From contig NZ_LT629739.1 in the NCBI RefSeq assembly GCF_900105045.1, positions 992,001 to 1,056,000 on the forward strand: a stretch of DNA of 64,000 nt, written 5' to 3'. Positions 33,547-42,522 of this stretch are shown here, piece after piece (the stretch's first letter is position 1; each line of letters starts with the position of its first letter). The notes under the pieces were generated by a model that was not told the origin of the DNA, searched no databases, and saw nothing but the letters and a program-made list of their open reading frames with translations. Source of the DNA: Brevibacterium picturae (GTDB lineage Bacteria; Actinomycetota; Actinomycetes; Actinomycetales; Brevibacteriaceae). Both the position numbers and the translations under genes were made by a program.

Positions 33547-34149
33547 ATGAGGCTTCTGGGATACACACGAGTCAGTACCGCCGGACAGGATGCGCAGCTT
33601 CAACTCGATGCACTCGTCGGTGCTGGGGTTCAAAAGCGGGACGTGTTTTCTGATGTTACTTCCGGTAGTAAGACGGCGAAACAGCGCCCCGGCATGAGAC
33701 GACTACTCGACTATGCCGAAGACGGCGACACTGTCGTCGTGTGGCGAATCGACCGGCTCGGCCGATCACTCCTGGACGTTCTGGCAACCGTGAACCATCT
33801 CCGAGACCAGGGAGTGAAGGTCCGTTCCGTTTCGGACAACATCGACCCTGAGACTTCATCGGGTCGGATGATGTTGGGAATGCTCGCTACCCTGGCCGAG
33901 TATGAACGAGAACTCATCACTGAACGCGTCAATGCAGGCATTGCCGCAGCTAAGCAGAACGGCACCAAGTTCGGGCGGCCGCCGGTAGACCCGGACGAGA
34001 TCGCCCAGAAGCTCGAGATCGCCGAAGACGCCCGCGCCAAAGGTCGCACCGCTGAAGACGCAGCACGCTTGGTGGGCTGGTCGAGAGCCACCTTGTACCG
34101 ACACCGTCAAGCCGCCGGCACCCACGACACACTGACTAAACCGGTGTGA
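33547..34149 (+). CDS. Serine resolvase of second Tn552-like element (Tn-B)
   Basis: A 200-residue resolvase nearly identical to 22098-22691: catalytic Ser10 in GYTRVSTAGQ, RIDRLGRSLLDV, HTH LVGWSRATLYRHRQ. The upstream 100 bp hold the res-like motifs. It is followed at once by the transposase, as in the mirror-image order of Tn-A. Confidence 0.94.
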   Translation: MRLLGYTRVSTAGQDAQLQLDALVGAGVQKRDVFSDVTSGSKTAKQRPGMRRLLDYAEDGDTVVVWRIDRLGRSLLDVLATVNHLRDQGVKVRSVSDNIDPETSSGRMMLGMLATLAEYERELITERVNAGIAAAKQNGTKFGRPPVDPDEIAQKLEIAEDARAKGRTAEDAARLVGWSRATLYRHRQAAGTHDTLTKPV

Positions 34150-34150
34150 A

Positions 34151-35539
34151 ATGGACGGGCCGTAGAAGTGGCGCATCTTTCGGCTCCACGTCGAAGACGA
34201 CATCGCTCTGACAACTCTGGCCCAAGACACCGGCCTCGGCTTGCGCACCTTGCAACGCTGGCACCAGCAATACAAGACCGGTGGCATCGCCGCTCTCGAA
34301 CCGCAGACCCGACAGGATACTGGTTCCAGACGTACCCATCCTGTACTTCAAGCGTTCATCGAACGACTCGGCCTCACCCGGCCACGCCCGAGCATCGCTA
34401 CTCTCCACCGTCTCACGGTTAAAGAGGCGAAACGGATAGGCGAAGCGGCACCAAGCTATGGGACGGTGCGCTCAATCCTGGAAGGCTTGGATCCGGCGTT
34501 GGTGACTCTCGCCCTCGATGGTCCTGTCGCATACAGGGACCAGTACGAACTCATCTACCGGCACACCGCCGAGCGCCCCAATGACACCTGGCAAGCCGAT
34601 CACACGGAACTCGACATCCTCATCACCGATGCCAGTGGACGCCCGGAGCGCCCGTGGCTGACGACAATCATCGATGACTGCTCCCGAGCAATCTGTGGAT
34701 ACATGGTCTTCACCGGAGCACCCTCAGCAATGAATACCGCGTTAGTACTCCGGCAAGCGATCTGGCGCAAAGACGACCCCGCCTGGGCCATGTGCGGCAT
34801 CCCCGACGTCCTCCACGTCGACCACGGCAGCGACTTCACCAGTCACCACCTCGAATACACTGTCGTCGCGTTGAAAATCCGGATCGTCTACTCAACCATC
34901 GCCCGTCCGCAAGGCCGCGGCAAGATCGAGCGCTTCTTCGGCACCCTCAACACCGAACTCCTCTCCATTCTGCCTGGATACACCGGAGGCCCCGAGAAGA
35001 AGCCGACGCCTTCTATGGACCTGCCCGCCCTGGATCAGGCGATCGGTGACTTCATCTCGGCATACAACGAACGCCCGCACCGAGAGATCAACGCCAGCCC
35101 CAAATCAGCCTGGACCGGTCAAGGGTGGCTCCCGCGAATGCCCGAGACACTGGCCGAACTCGACGGACTGTTGCTGACCGTGCCCAAACATCGCACCGTC
35201 CGCCGCGATGGCATCCATTTCCAAGGTCAACGCTATCTGTCACCCACGCTTGCCCCGCTCGTGGGGAAACCAGTGACGATCCGCTACGATCCCCGCGACA
35301 TTTCAGAGATCCGCGTCTACGAACGCGACACCCTCATCTGCGTGGCCGTCGATCAAACGAACCCGAACCAGAGACTCAGCCTCAGAGAAGTCGAATCCGC
35401 CCGCCGGGCACACCGCCGCCAGTTGCGCAAAGACATCAACGAACGCATTCCCAGAATCGCACACCGGAAAGAACCGAAACACATCAACGAACCTTCGCGT
35501 CGGCGGTCGAAGCTGCGCACCTATGAAGAGGACGAGTAA
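34151..35539 (+). pseudogene. Tn-B DDE transposase with nonsense codon 5
   Basis: The ATG at 34151 opens M-D-G-P, then TAG (34163-34165), then the frame continues as a normal transposase N-terminus (KWRIFRLHVEDDIALTTLA, then RTLQRWHQ). CAG to TAG is the simplest explanation. Catalytic residues survive: TWQADHTELDILI, VLHVDHGSDFTS, QGRGKIERFFG. A TTG at 34241 could restart translation but would lose most of the N-terminal HTH. The stop overlaps the ATPase ATG (TAATG). Confidence 0.8.
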
Positions 35540-36197
35540 TGGCACGAGACTTCATCATCACCAAGGAACACCGCCGGTTCAAAGAATTCGCTACCGCAGT
35601 GCGCAAAGACAAGACCATCGGCATCTGCCACGGTGAAGCAGGTGTCGGCAAAACACTCTCAGCCCGCCGATACGCCCACTGGGATGAAGTCGGCACTTTC
35701 GTCGACGAGTGGGGACCCCGGACCGAAGACGACGCGAAAGTCCACGCCACCGCTCACCGGTGTCGAACCATCTTCTACACCCCTGAAGTTCTACCTCGGC
35801 ACAAACAGATCATGACCGACATCCAACATTTACAGATGCGGGTCGGTAGCTGTGTTGACGAGCATTTACGGGCAATCGGGAAGGTCACCGGCATCCGCGT
35901 CGGTGACGTAACAAAGCTGGTGGAACTAGTCATCATCGACGAGGCAGAACGGTTGACTCCGACCGCGTTGGAGCTCCTGCGCGATGAGCATGACCGGCAC
36001 GAGCTGGCGATCATCTTCATCGGCATGCCAGGAATCGATCAGCGATTTCGCCACTACCCACAGCTGTACTCACGTCTCGGATTTTCCCACAACTACCGTT
36101 CACTTGGCCGCGACGAACTCCTCTTCGTTCTTGAAAGACAATGGAGGCGTCTCGGGGCAACGCTCGACATGGATGACTTCACCGACGCTCAAGCGGT
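35539..36197 (+). pseudogene. Tn-B transposition ATPase, 5' part (split by IS)
   Basis: AAA+ ATPase homologous to 17605-18510: Walker A GEAGVGKTLSARR, Walker B LVIIDEAERL, LAIIFIGMPGIDQRFRHYPQ. The IS3-family element enters after two bases of codon 220. The remainder resumes at 37493 in the same frame; joined, the gene would encode 269 residues. Confidence 0.88.
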
Positions 36198-36231
36198 GGG
36201 ACTGATGCAAAGAAGGGTGACAGCGTGAGTG

Positions 36232-37296
36232 TCATGCTGCGAGTGCAGCTGGCTCTATGATTGCTTCGTACTCTACTGGTGTCAATCGACCCAACCGGGC
36301 TTGTCGGCGACGTCGGTGATATGTCCGCTCGATCCAGGTCACGATCGCGATTCTCAACTGGTCGCGAGTGACCCACCGGCGACGGTCGAGAACGTTCTTC
36401 TGCAACAGGGCGAAGAACGATTCCATGGCCGCGTTATCGCCCGCTGCGCCGACTCGTCCCATCGACCCGATGATGCCGTGACGGGCCAAAGCCCGAGTGA
36501 ATTTCTTCGATCTGAATTGGCTGCCGCGGTCGCTGTGCGTCACGCATCCGCCCACGTCACCACGCCTGGTCACAGCCATCTCGAGGGCATCAACGGCCAG
36601 GCGCGCCTTCATCCTCGAGCTGATCGAATAGCCGACGATGCGTGACGAGTAGGCGTCCTTGAGCGCGCAGAGGTAGAGCTTGCCCTCATTCGTATGGTGC
36701 TCCGAAATGTCGGTCAACCACAGCTGATTCGGTCCATCAGCTCTAAACTCGTGCCTGGTCCGTCCGTCGGCATCGACAACCGCGCATAGATCGTCGTGGA
36801 CGGGTGGTCCCGGCTTCTTCCCGTTCTTGGCCCGGCCCTTGCCGAAGGCGGAGAACCAGTCATTGGCCGAACACAACCGCCACGCGGTGCGCACCGCCAT
36901 GGGTTGGCCGGCCGCTTCGGCTTCGTCGGCGAGGTATCGGTACCCGAACTCGGGATCATCACGGTGGGCATCGAAGAGCGCATTGGCCCGATATGCCTCA
37001 ACGAGATCGGTATCAGGGACAGGCGCGGCCAGCCACCGGTAGTAGGGCTGGCGGGAGAGCTTCAGTACCCGGCACGACACCGCGACGGGGATCCCGTCGG
37101 CGGCGAGCTCTCTCACGAGCGGGTAGAGCCTTTTGACGGCAGGTTCGCCTGTGACAGATAGGCGGCCGCGCGGCGTAGGACCTCGTTCTCCTGCTCCAGC
37201 AGACGATTGCGCCGACGCATCTCTCGTAGTTCGGCGGACTCGTCGCTGGTGTTGCCGGGTTTGTTGCCGGCATCGATTTCTGCTTGGCGGATCCAT
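36232..37296 (-). CDS. IS3-family transposase OrfB
   Basis: DDE integrase core: WLTDISEHHTNEGKLYLC (Asp), VTHSDRGSQFRS (Asp), AAMESFFALLQKN (Glu), and the C-terminal LTPVEYE. The true OrfB part starts near RLSVTGEPAVKRL (about 37160); codons before that overlap orfA in another frame. Expression as an OrfAB fusion by frameshifting is usual in this family. It appears intact. Confidence 0.88.
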   Translation of the reverse strand: MDPPSRNRCRQQTRQHQRRVRRTTRDASAQSSAGAGERGPTPRGRLSVTGEPAVKRLYPLVRELAADGIPVAVSCRVLKLSRQPYYRWLAAPVPDTDLVEAYRANALFDAHRDDPEFGYRYLADEAEAAGQPMAVRTAWRLCSANDWFSAFGKGRAKNGKKPGPPVHDDLCAVVDADGRTRHEFRADGPNQLWLTDISEHHTNEGKLYLCALKDAYSSRIVGYSISSRMKARLAVDALEMAVTRRGDVGGCVTHSDRGSQFRSKKFTRALARHGIIGSMGRVGAAGDNAAMESFFALLQKNVLDRRRWVTRDQLRIAIVTWIERTYHRRRRQARLGRLTPVEYEAIIEPAALAA

Positions 37297-37421
37297 TTGT
37301 TGATGGTGCCTTCGTGGATCCCGAAGTCCTGGGCGATCTGTCCGATCGTCGTCTTGGAATCCCTGGTCTGGACGACGCGGATGACGTCGTCGCGGAATTC
37401 TTTCGGGTAGGGCTGTGGCAT
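37113..37421 (-). CDS. IS3-family OrfA
   Basis: A 102-residue helix-turn-helix protein: MPQPYPKEFRDDVIRVVQTR, IGQIAQDFGIHEGTINKWIRQ, then a leucine-zipper-like LREMRRRNRLLEQENEVLRR. It overlaps orfB, with the frame change near RRAAAYLS. The ATG at 37421 gives the family N-terminus. Confidence 0.88.
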   Translation of the reverse strand: MPQPYPKEFRDDVIRVVQTRDSKTTIGQIAQDFGIHEGTINKWIRQAEIDAGNKPGNTSDESAELREMRRRNRLLEQENEVLRRAAAYLSQANLPSKGSTRS

Positions 37422-37490
37422 GGTGTCTATCCTTCCAGGCTTGCCTATGAACAAGCCAGATTAGATGTCACCTAACCCTGCATCAGTCCC

Positions 37491-37643
37491 GTCGCAGCTA
37501 TCGAGCGCATCACTCGCGGCAACTTCCGCTTGCTCGAGCGACTGTTTCCACAGATCAAGCGAGTCATGAAAATCAACCAGCTCGAGACAATCACTGACGA
37601 TGTCGTCGAAGCCGCTGCGAGCATCCTTGTCATCGGCAGCTAA
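37491..37643 (+). pseudogene. Tn-B transposition ATPase, 3' part
   Basis: Reads VAAIERITRGNFRLLERLF, then TDDVVEAAASILVIGS and stops at 37643. It matches the C-terminus of the Tn-A ATPase (VRITAGNFRLVDRLL). Separated from 35539-36197 by the IS. Confidence 0.85.
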
Positions 37644-37665
37644 CGCCAATATGCGATGAACAATC

Positions 37666-37691
37666 ACCGCCATTTACCGCTGAAGCTCACA
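37666..37691 (-). repeat. Right terminal repeat of Tn-B
   Basis: Read inward: TGTGAGCTTCAGCGGTAAAT followed by GGCGGT, 22 bp after the ATPase stop. The left end of Tn-B was not found near its resolvase; the best match in inverted orientation is 20319-20344. Confidence 0.75.
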
Positions 37692-37704
37692 GGGTTGAGT
37701 GACA
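37692..37704 (-). repeat. Truncated Tn402-like terminus
   Basis: Thirteen bases that read TGTCACTCAACCC on the minus strand, close to the first 13 of the terminal repeat ending at 17559 (TGTCACTTAACCC). It directly abuts the Tn-B end. Confidence 0.4.
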
Positions 37705-37736
37705 ATTTGTGATGAGCGGTGAAAGGTCCACCGACT

Positions 37737-37764
37737 TGTCACGTAAATGAACGTTTAAGTGATG
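37737..37764. promoter_or_regulatory. Putative res site of second Tn402-like resolvase
   Basis: 28-bp imperfect dyad (TGTCACGTAAATGAAC, then GTTTAAGTGATG) 10 bp before the resolvase ATG, matching 25 of 28 bases of the inverse of 13590-13617. Confidence 0.6.
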
Positions 37765-37774
37765 GAGTGTGTAG

Positions 37775-38395
37775 ATGCTGGTCGGGTACGTTCGAGTCTC
37801 GAAGGCTGACGGTTCACAGACAACCGATCTCCAGCGGGACGCGTTGTCTGCTGCTGGCATCGATGATGCGCAGTTATATGAGGACAGAGCTTCGGGCAAG
37901 AAGGACGACCGACCACAGCTGATCGCATGTCTCAAGGCTCTACGTTCAGGAGACACCCTGGTTGTGTGGAAGCTCGATCGGCTCGGCCGTGACCTCCGAC
38001 ATCTAGTCAACATCGTTCACGACCTCACTGACCGCGGCGTCGGGTTGAAAGTCCTCACCGGCCAAGGCGCGGCCATCGATACAACGACTGCATCAGGGAA
38101 GCTGGTGTTCGGGATCTTTGCTGCACTGGCTGAGTTTGAGCGCGAACTCATCTCCGAACGTACGAAAGCCGGTCTGGAATCTGCCAGAGCGCGGGGACGC
38201 AACGGTGGTCGTCCCTACAAAATGACTCCGGCTAAGGTGCGCCTGGCGATGGCTTCTATGGGGCAGCCAGGAACAAATGTGGGTGCCCTGTGTCAGGAGC
38301 TCGACATTAGTCGCCAAACCTTATATCGGCATGTCTCACCGACAGGCGAGCTGCGAGACGCTGGCCGTGACGTCATGTCGGCTATCAAACGATAG
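37775..38395 (+). CDS. Serine resolvase, second Tn402-like copy
   Basis: A 206-residue resolvase closely related to 12968-13579 (LVGYVRVSKADGSQTTDLQR, WKLDRLGRDLRHLVNIVHDL, HTH LDISRQTLYRHVSPTGEL). No tni genes accompany it, so it is either a stranded remnant or part of the second ars island's own element. It is complete. Confidence 0.92.
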   Translation: MLVGYVRVSKADGSQTTDLQRDALSAAGIDDAQLYEDRASGKKDDRPQLIACLKALRSGDTLVVWKLDRLGRDLRHLVNIVHDLTDRGVGLKVLTGQGAAIDTTTASGKLVFGIFAALAEFERELISERTKAGLESARARGRNGGRPYKMTPAKVRLAMASMGQPGTNVGALCQELDISRQTLYRHVSPTGELRDAGRDVMSAIKR

Positions 38396-38405
38396 TCAAT
38401 TGAGG

Positions 38406-38912
38406 TCAGGGCCGGCGTCTCTCGACGACAATGGTGTCACGCCAACGCCCGGCAAGTGGCCCGTAGGTCATCTGAGCAATACGTTCTCGCCGCCCGACAA
38501 TTCGGAAGCCAGCACGCTCGTGGAGCCGAAGGCTGACAGCGTTCTCGGGAAAGATGGCGGACTGTATCGTCCAGATATCGAGGCGGTCAGCGACACTGAT
38601 GAACTCAGACAGCAGTCGGCTGCCTACACCCTTGCCGGAAGCATCGGGGTCCACGTAGATCGAGTGTTCGACGACGCCTTTGTAGACGTTGCGAGACGAT
38701 ACCGGTCCAGCGCCAACCCACCCCAGGATCTGGCTATCAGCATCCACGGCGACCAGACACAGGTCCAGCCGCCTGGAGGCACAAAAGTCGTCCCAGGCGG
38801 CTGGCGGCGCTGATTCGAAGGTGGCATGCCCGGTCTCGATGCCGGTTACGTACACATCCTTAACCCCAGACCAATCGGGGCCGACCATCCTTCGAATGTG
38901 GATGTCACTCAT
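38406..38912 (-). CDS. arsN1: ArsN1-like GNAT acetyltransferase (phosphinothricin/arsinothricin type)
   Basis: A 168-residue GNAT of the Pat/ArsN1 group: IRRMVGPDWSGVKDVYVTGI, TGHATFESAPP, SIYVDPDASGKGVGSRLLSE, and FPENAVSLRLHERAGFRIVG. Relatives N-acetylate phosphinothricin or the organoarsenical antibiotic arsinothricin. Its place as last gene of an ars operon, overlapping arsC' by four bases, favours an arsenical substrate. Confidence 0.8.
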   Translation of the reverse strand: MSDIHIRRMVGPDWSGVKDVYVTGIETGHATFESAPPAAWDDFCASRRLDLCLVAVDADSQILGWVGAGPVSSRNVYKGVVEHSIYVDPDASGKGVGSRLLSEFISVADRLDIWTIQSAIFPENAVSLRLHERAGFRIVGRRERIAQMTYGPLAGRWRDTIVVERRRP

Positions 38913-39319
38913 GACACGAGGCGCGAATGAAGCTTCTCGACACGTCTCCTAATGTCGTCGCGGACGAGGCGCATGCGTTCGATGCCCTCGATTCCTCGCT
39001 CAGATGGTTCGTTGGTATCCCAGTTCTCCAACTCTGTACCCGAAGGCACTTCCACGGTTGCTTCACGTCCCAAGGTGATGACGATATCGGCCGCTTCGAG
39101 ATCAGCCTCGTTGACAGGCTTTGGACTGCCGTGACTGATATCGATGCCCAGCTCGTCCAACGACTGCACCGAGAGTTGGTTGAGTGATATGCCGGGCTTC
39201 GTTCCGGCAGAGACCGCATCGATCGAGTCGCCGGCGAGGTCGCTCATGAGCCCCGCGGCCATTTGGGACTTTCCGCCGTTTTTCACACAGACGAAGAGAA
39301 CACGTGGTGGAGTTGTCAT
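38909..39319 (-). CDS. ArsC-like protein with altered P-loop (second copy)
   Basis: A 136-residue LMW-phosphatase-fold protein with P-loop CVKNGGKS (Cys11, Lys17 in place of Arg) and LGREATVEV replacing MGCGDACP. The C-terminal WDTNEPSERGIEGIERMRLV matches its paralogue at 8542-8979. The ATG at 39319 overlaps the upstream FAD oxidoreductase stop. Same gene pairing as in the first island. Confidence 0.82.
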   Translation of the reverse strand: MTTPPRVLFVCVKNGGKSQMAAGLMSDLAGDSIDAVSAGTKPGISLNQLSVQSLDELGIDISHGSPKPVNEADLEAADIVITLGREATVEVPSGTELENWDTNEPSERGIEGIERMRLVRDDIRRRVEKLHSRLVS

Positions 39320-40719
39320 CGTGTCTCCTGGTATGCGCTGCGTCCGTGTTCCAGTCCGGTGGGGATACCAATCGAGACCGGTTCTGCGGGCGCGCCGCAG
39401 CACGATTCTGCCTCGGCAGTATCGGCAACAGGTGCGTCACAGGAGGACCCGATGTCGGCTGAACATACGCCGGTTTCGGGCAGAACCAGTTCGACTCTGT
39501 CTGCGGCAGCCTGGTCGCCTGCCAGGGCTGCGACGATGGAGCGGATCTGCTCGTATCCGGTGAACATGAGGAATGTGGGCGCGCGACCGTATGACTTCAT
39601 GCCCGCGATATAGAAGTCCTTTTCTGGATGTGCCAGGAGATTGGCACCGTGAGGTGGGACGGTTCCGCAGCTGTGATACTCGGGATCAATGAGTGGTCCC
39701 AGCTTCGTCGGTGCTTCAACAACCGGATCGAGTTCGAGGCGGATCTCGCGCAAGAAGTCGAGGTTCGGCCGGAATCCGGTGGTCGGGACGACTCGGTCGA
39801 CGTCGAGGGAGACCGGCCCGTCGGGTGTGGTCCCTGAGACGGTGAGTCCGTCCGTGGTGTCGAGGTCGGTGATGGTCACTGACGTGTGGACGTCAATGCG
39901 TCCGGTTTCGACGAGGTGGCGCAGGCGGGTGCCCAGTGCCCCACGAGCCGGGAGCCCATCCTGGTCGCCGCCCCCATAGACGCTAGCGGGGTCGGCTCCG
40001 CGAATTGCCCAGCTGATGCGTGTGGTCGGTTCTGCTTCGTTGAGTTCCCCCAGAGCCAGCAGCGTATTTGCGGCCGAGTGCCCGGCACCGACGACGAGGA
40101 CGTGGCGGCAGGCGAACTCGTCCCGGTCTCGCCCAAGGACATCGGGCAGTGGCGAGGTGACCAGCCCTGCTTCCCTTGCTGCGGTCTCACCGATGGCAGG
40201 AAGGCCCGCTTGGCCGAGCGGGTTCGGGGTTGACCAGGTGCCGGAAGCATCGATGACGGCACGTGCGTGATGATCTTCGATCACTCCGTCGGCGCTCTGG
40301 GTGCGGACGAGGAAGGCTGTGCCATCGCGGTCTGGAGTGCGTGTTCGGTCCATACCAACTCGGCTCACAGCGATGACGCGGGTCTGTGTGTGGATTGCAT
40401 CGCGCAGCTGTGGAGTCGCGGCCAAAGGGGCCAGGTATTCGTTGACGAGTTCAGTTCCTGTCGGCAGATAGTCGCTGTCGGGTTCTTGCCAGTCAGTGGC
40501 TTCAAGGAGAGCACGAGCGGCGTAATCGATGTTGTACTTCCATGGGGAGAACAGACCGATATGGCCCCACTCGCTGACTGCTGCTGCCGGTGTAGCACCG
40601 GCTTCGAAGACCAGTGGTTTCATCCCCCGAGTGGACAAGTGTGCAGCAGCGGCCAAGCCTACTGGGCCAGCTCCGATGATGACGACCGGGAGCTCTGTGG
40701 CGGTTGAGTTCTCAGGCAT
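39316..40719 (-). CDS. FAD-dependent oxidoreductase with Cys-rich tail (second copy)
   Basis: A 467-residue flavoprotein paralogous to 10410-11747: VVIIGAGPVGLAAAAHLSTR, FSPWKYNIDYAA, VLVVGAGHSAANTLLALGEL, GMKSYGRAPTFLMFTGYEQ. The tail carries GVCSADIGSSCDAP and ESCCGAP, then about 20 extra residues. The ATG at 40719 is preceded by GGAG. It heads the minus-strand operon with arsC' and arsN1, divergent from arsR. Confidence 0.82.
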   Translation of the reverse strand: MPENSTATELPVVIIGAGPVGLAAAAHLSTRGMKPLVFEAGATPAAAVSEWGHIGLFSPWKYNIDYAARALLEATDWQEPDSDYLPTGTELVNEYLAPLAATPQLRDAIHTQTRVIAVSRVGMDRTRTPDRDGTAFLVRTQSADGVIEDHHARAVIDASGTWSTPNPLGQAGLPAIGETAAREAGLVTSPLPDVLGRDRDEFACRHVLVVGAGHSAANTLLALGELNEAEPTTRISWAIRGADPASVYGGGDQDGLPARGALGTRLRHLVETGRIDVHTSVTITDLDTTDGLTVSGTTPDGPVSLDVDRVVPTTGFRPNLDFLREIRLELDPVVEAPTKLGPLIDPEYHSCGTVPPHGANLLAHPEKDFYIAGMKSYGRAPTFLMFTGYEQIRSIVAALAGDQAAADRVELVLPETGVCSADIGSSCDAPVADTAEAESCCGAPAEPVSIGIPTGLEHGRSAYQETR

Positions 40720-40862
40720 GATGATTCTCCTTCTCGACAGTGGCAAGTTGATCGGTGAAAATCGGGCGAGTGACTACTTGTCCGTAGTGGCGATGCCCAC
40801 GAAGAATCTTCGTGGACAACTGCCGGCGCGGCTTCAAGCTCTCACCCACAAACATCGATGTG

Positions 40863-40895
40863 TGTCGATATGTATTCAAGCACCACGTATCGACA
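40863..40895. promoter_or_regulatory. Ars operator between divergent operons
   Basis: Perfect 8-bp arms TGTCGATA and TATCGACA with a 17-bp spacer, 31 bp upstream of arsR (40927, plus) and 143 bp from the oxidoreductase start (40719, minus). Likely ArsR site. Confidence 0.55.
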
Positions 40896-40926
40896 AATGT
40901 CAATGTCTTGGCATAATGGAGACGTG

Positions 40927-41274
40927 ATGATTGAACAGACCCTCCCGGCCGCAGAGCCGCTCTCGTGCTGCCCGTCGTTGACGATGAAACCTTTGGGCCA
41001 GGATGATGCGGTGGAATTTGCTCGGCTCCTCAAGGCTGTGGCGGATCCGACCCGATTGCGACTGGTGTCGCTGGTGGCGGCGAATGTGAGTAATGAGGCG
41101 TGCGTATGTGACCTCACCGAACCTGTCGGGTTGGGCCAGCCAACCGTGTCCCATCACTTGAAGATCCTTGTCGATGCCGGGGTACTCGACCGCGAGAAGC
41201 GCGGCGTTTGGTCGTACTATTCGATCAAGGCGAGTACTTTGGAAAAGCTGGCTGCTTTCCTCTCTCCCGCGTGA
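40927..41274 (+). CDS. arsR: ArsR arsenite-responsive repressor
   Basis: A 115-residue ArsR: Cys14-Cys15 near the N-terminus (PLSCCPSL), ACVCDL before the recognition helix, then LGQPTVSHHLKILVDAG. Both cysteine sets needed for As(III) binding are present. The ATG at 40927 was chosen so the CC pair sits where it does in the 7003-7359 regulator. It overlaps the MFS gene start (GTGA). Confidence 0.9.
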   Translation: MIEQTLPAAEPLSCCPSLTMKPLGQDDAVEFARLLKAVADPTRLRLVSLVAANVSNEACVCDLTEPVGLGQPTVSHHLKILVDAGVLDREKRGVWSYYSIKASTLEKLAAFLSPA

Positions 41275-42446
41275 CGAATCCGGTGACTGGGCGACCGCGA
41301 GGTGGTCTTGCCGCGCTGTCTGCCGCGCAGATCACCAGCTGGGGGTTACTGTACTATTCGCTTCCAGTCGCGGTAACGCCGATCTCCCAGGACACAGGGT
41401 GGAGCCCCACAGCGATCACTGCTGCTCTCTCTGCTGGTCTCATCGTCTCAGCTGTGGCAGGTGTTCGCGTCGGGCGCATCCTCGATGCCAACGGCCCGCG
41501 AACGGTCATGACAGTTGGTTCGGTCATCGGTGTCGTGGCGTTGTTGCTAGTGGCGTGGTCGCCGACTTTTCCCGTGTTTTTCACCGCGTGGATCATTGCC
41601 GGATTTGCACAGTCCGCGGTTCTCTACCCTCCAGCATTTGCTGTCATCACTCGATGGTATGGAGCCGATCGTGTCCGACCGTTGACGACGCTCACCCTGG
41701 TCGGAGGACTAGCATCGACGGTGTTCGCGCCCTTGGTGGTCGCCCTCATCGATGGTCTCGGTTGGCGCGGCAGCTACGTGGTGATGGCCGGTATCCTGGC
41801 TGTGATCACAGTGCCATTGCATGCGCTTTTCCTCAATGGGCGCTGGTCCGATGACGCTGTCTCCCAGTCGGCAGCGGTATCCAAGGCCGAGGTGAGGCAG
41901 GTGACTCGCACACCGAAATTCATCATCTTGCAAATCGCCATGGCAGTGGCCACGTTCACTTTGTTCGCGGTGACGATCAACATCATTCCGCTGTTTCTTC
42001 AACGCGGCATGGGCTATTCACTCGCCGCTGTGGCCCTCGGGCTCATCGGTGCCGGACAGGTCGTGGGCAGGATCGGATACCCCCAGTTCGCACGATCGAC
42101 CTCGGCACGCACACGCACGGTCACCATCTTTGCTATTGGTGCAATGAGCCTGTTGACGCTGGCTCTCGTGCCTGGTCCGTCATGGCTGTTAATCGTGGTT
42201 GCGGTCCTTGCCGGTGCAGTGCGGGGCTGTCACACGCTGCTTCAGGCCACAGCAGTCTCGGACAGGTGGGGGACGAAGAACTTCGGGACGATCAACGCAG
42301 TCTTCACCGCACCGATGACGTTTGTCGGTGCCTTTGCCCCTGTGGCCGGACCCGCTTTAGCAGGTCTGCTGGGCGGATATCCTGCTATGGCAATTGTGAT
42401 GGCAATACTGCTTATTGGTGCTGTCGGGCTGACAACTCGATCATGA
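41271..42446 (+). CDS. MFS transporter in ars operon
   Basis: A 391-residue major facilitator with about 12 hydrophobic segments; loop RVGRILDANGPRTVM between TM2 and TM3. GTG start at 41271 overlaps the arsR stop, so it is co-regulated by arsenite. Candidate exporter of an organic arsenical or other toxic metabolite; it does not look like ArsJ or ArsB. Confidence 0.78.
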   Translation: MTNPVTGRPRGGLAALSAAQITSWGLLYYSLPVAVTPISQDTGWSPTAITAALSAGLIVSAVAGVRVGRILDANGPRTVMTVGSVIGVVALLLVAWSPTFPVFFTAWIIAGFAQSAVLYPPAFAVITRWYGADRVRPLTTLTLVGGLASTVFAPLVVALIDGLGWRGSYVVMAGILAVITVPLHALFLNGRWSDDAVSQSAAVSKAEVRQVTRTPKFIILQIAMAVATFTLFAVTINIIPLFLQRGMGYSLAAVALGLIGAGQVVGRIGYPQFARSTSARTRTVTIFAIGAMSLLTLALVPGPSWLLIVVAVLAGAVRGCHTLLQATAVSDRWGTKNFGTINAVFTAPMTFVGAFAPVAGPALAGLLGGYPAMAIVMAILLIGAVGLTTRS

Positions 42447-42522
42447 TGTCAGGTTCCAGGGTTCTCTCGTCCACGGTGTTGCCAGCCGAAGTAGTACTCG
42501 ATCCGTATTGGTATCGCGGTAG

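Larger units (their letters stand above)
36198..37490 (-). mobile_element. IS3-family insertion sequence
   Basis: 1,293 bp with perfect 12-bp terminal inverted repeats GGGACTGATGCA/TGCATCAGTCCC, flanked on each side by GT. Removing the element and one GT restores the ATPase reading frame, so these are the true ends. Encodes orfA and orfB on the minus strand. Confidence 0.88.
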
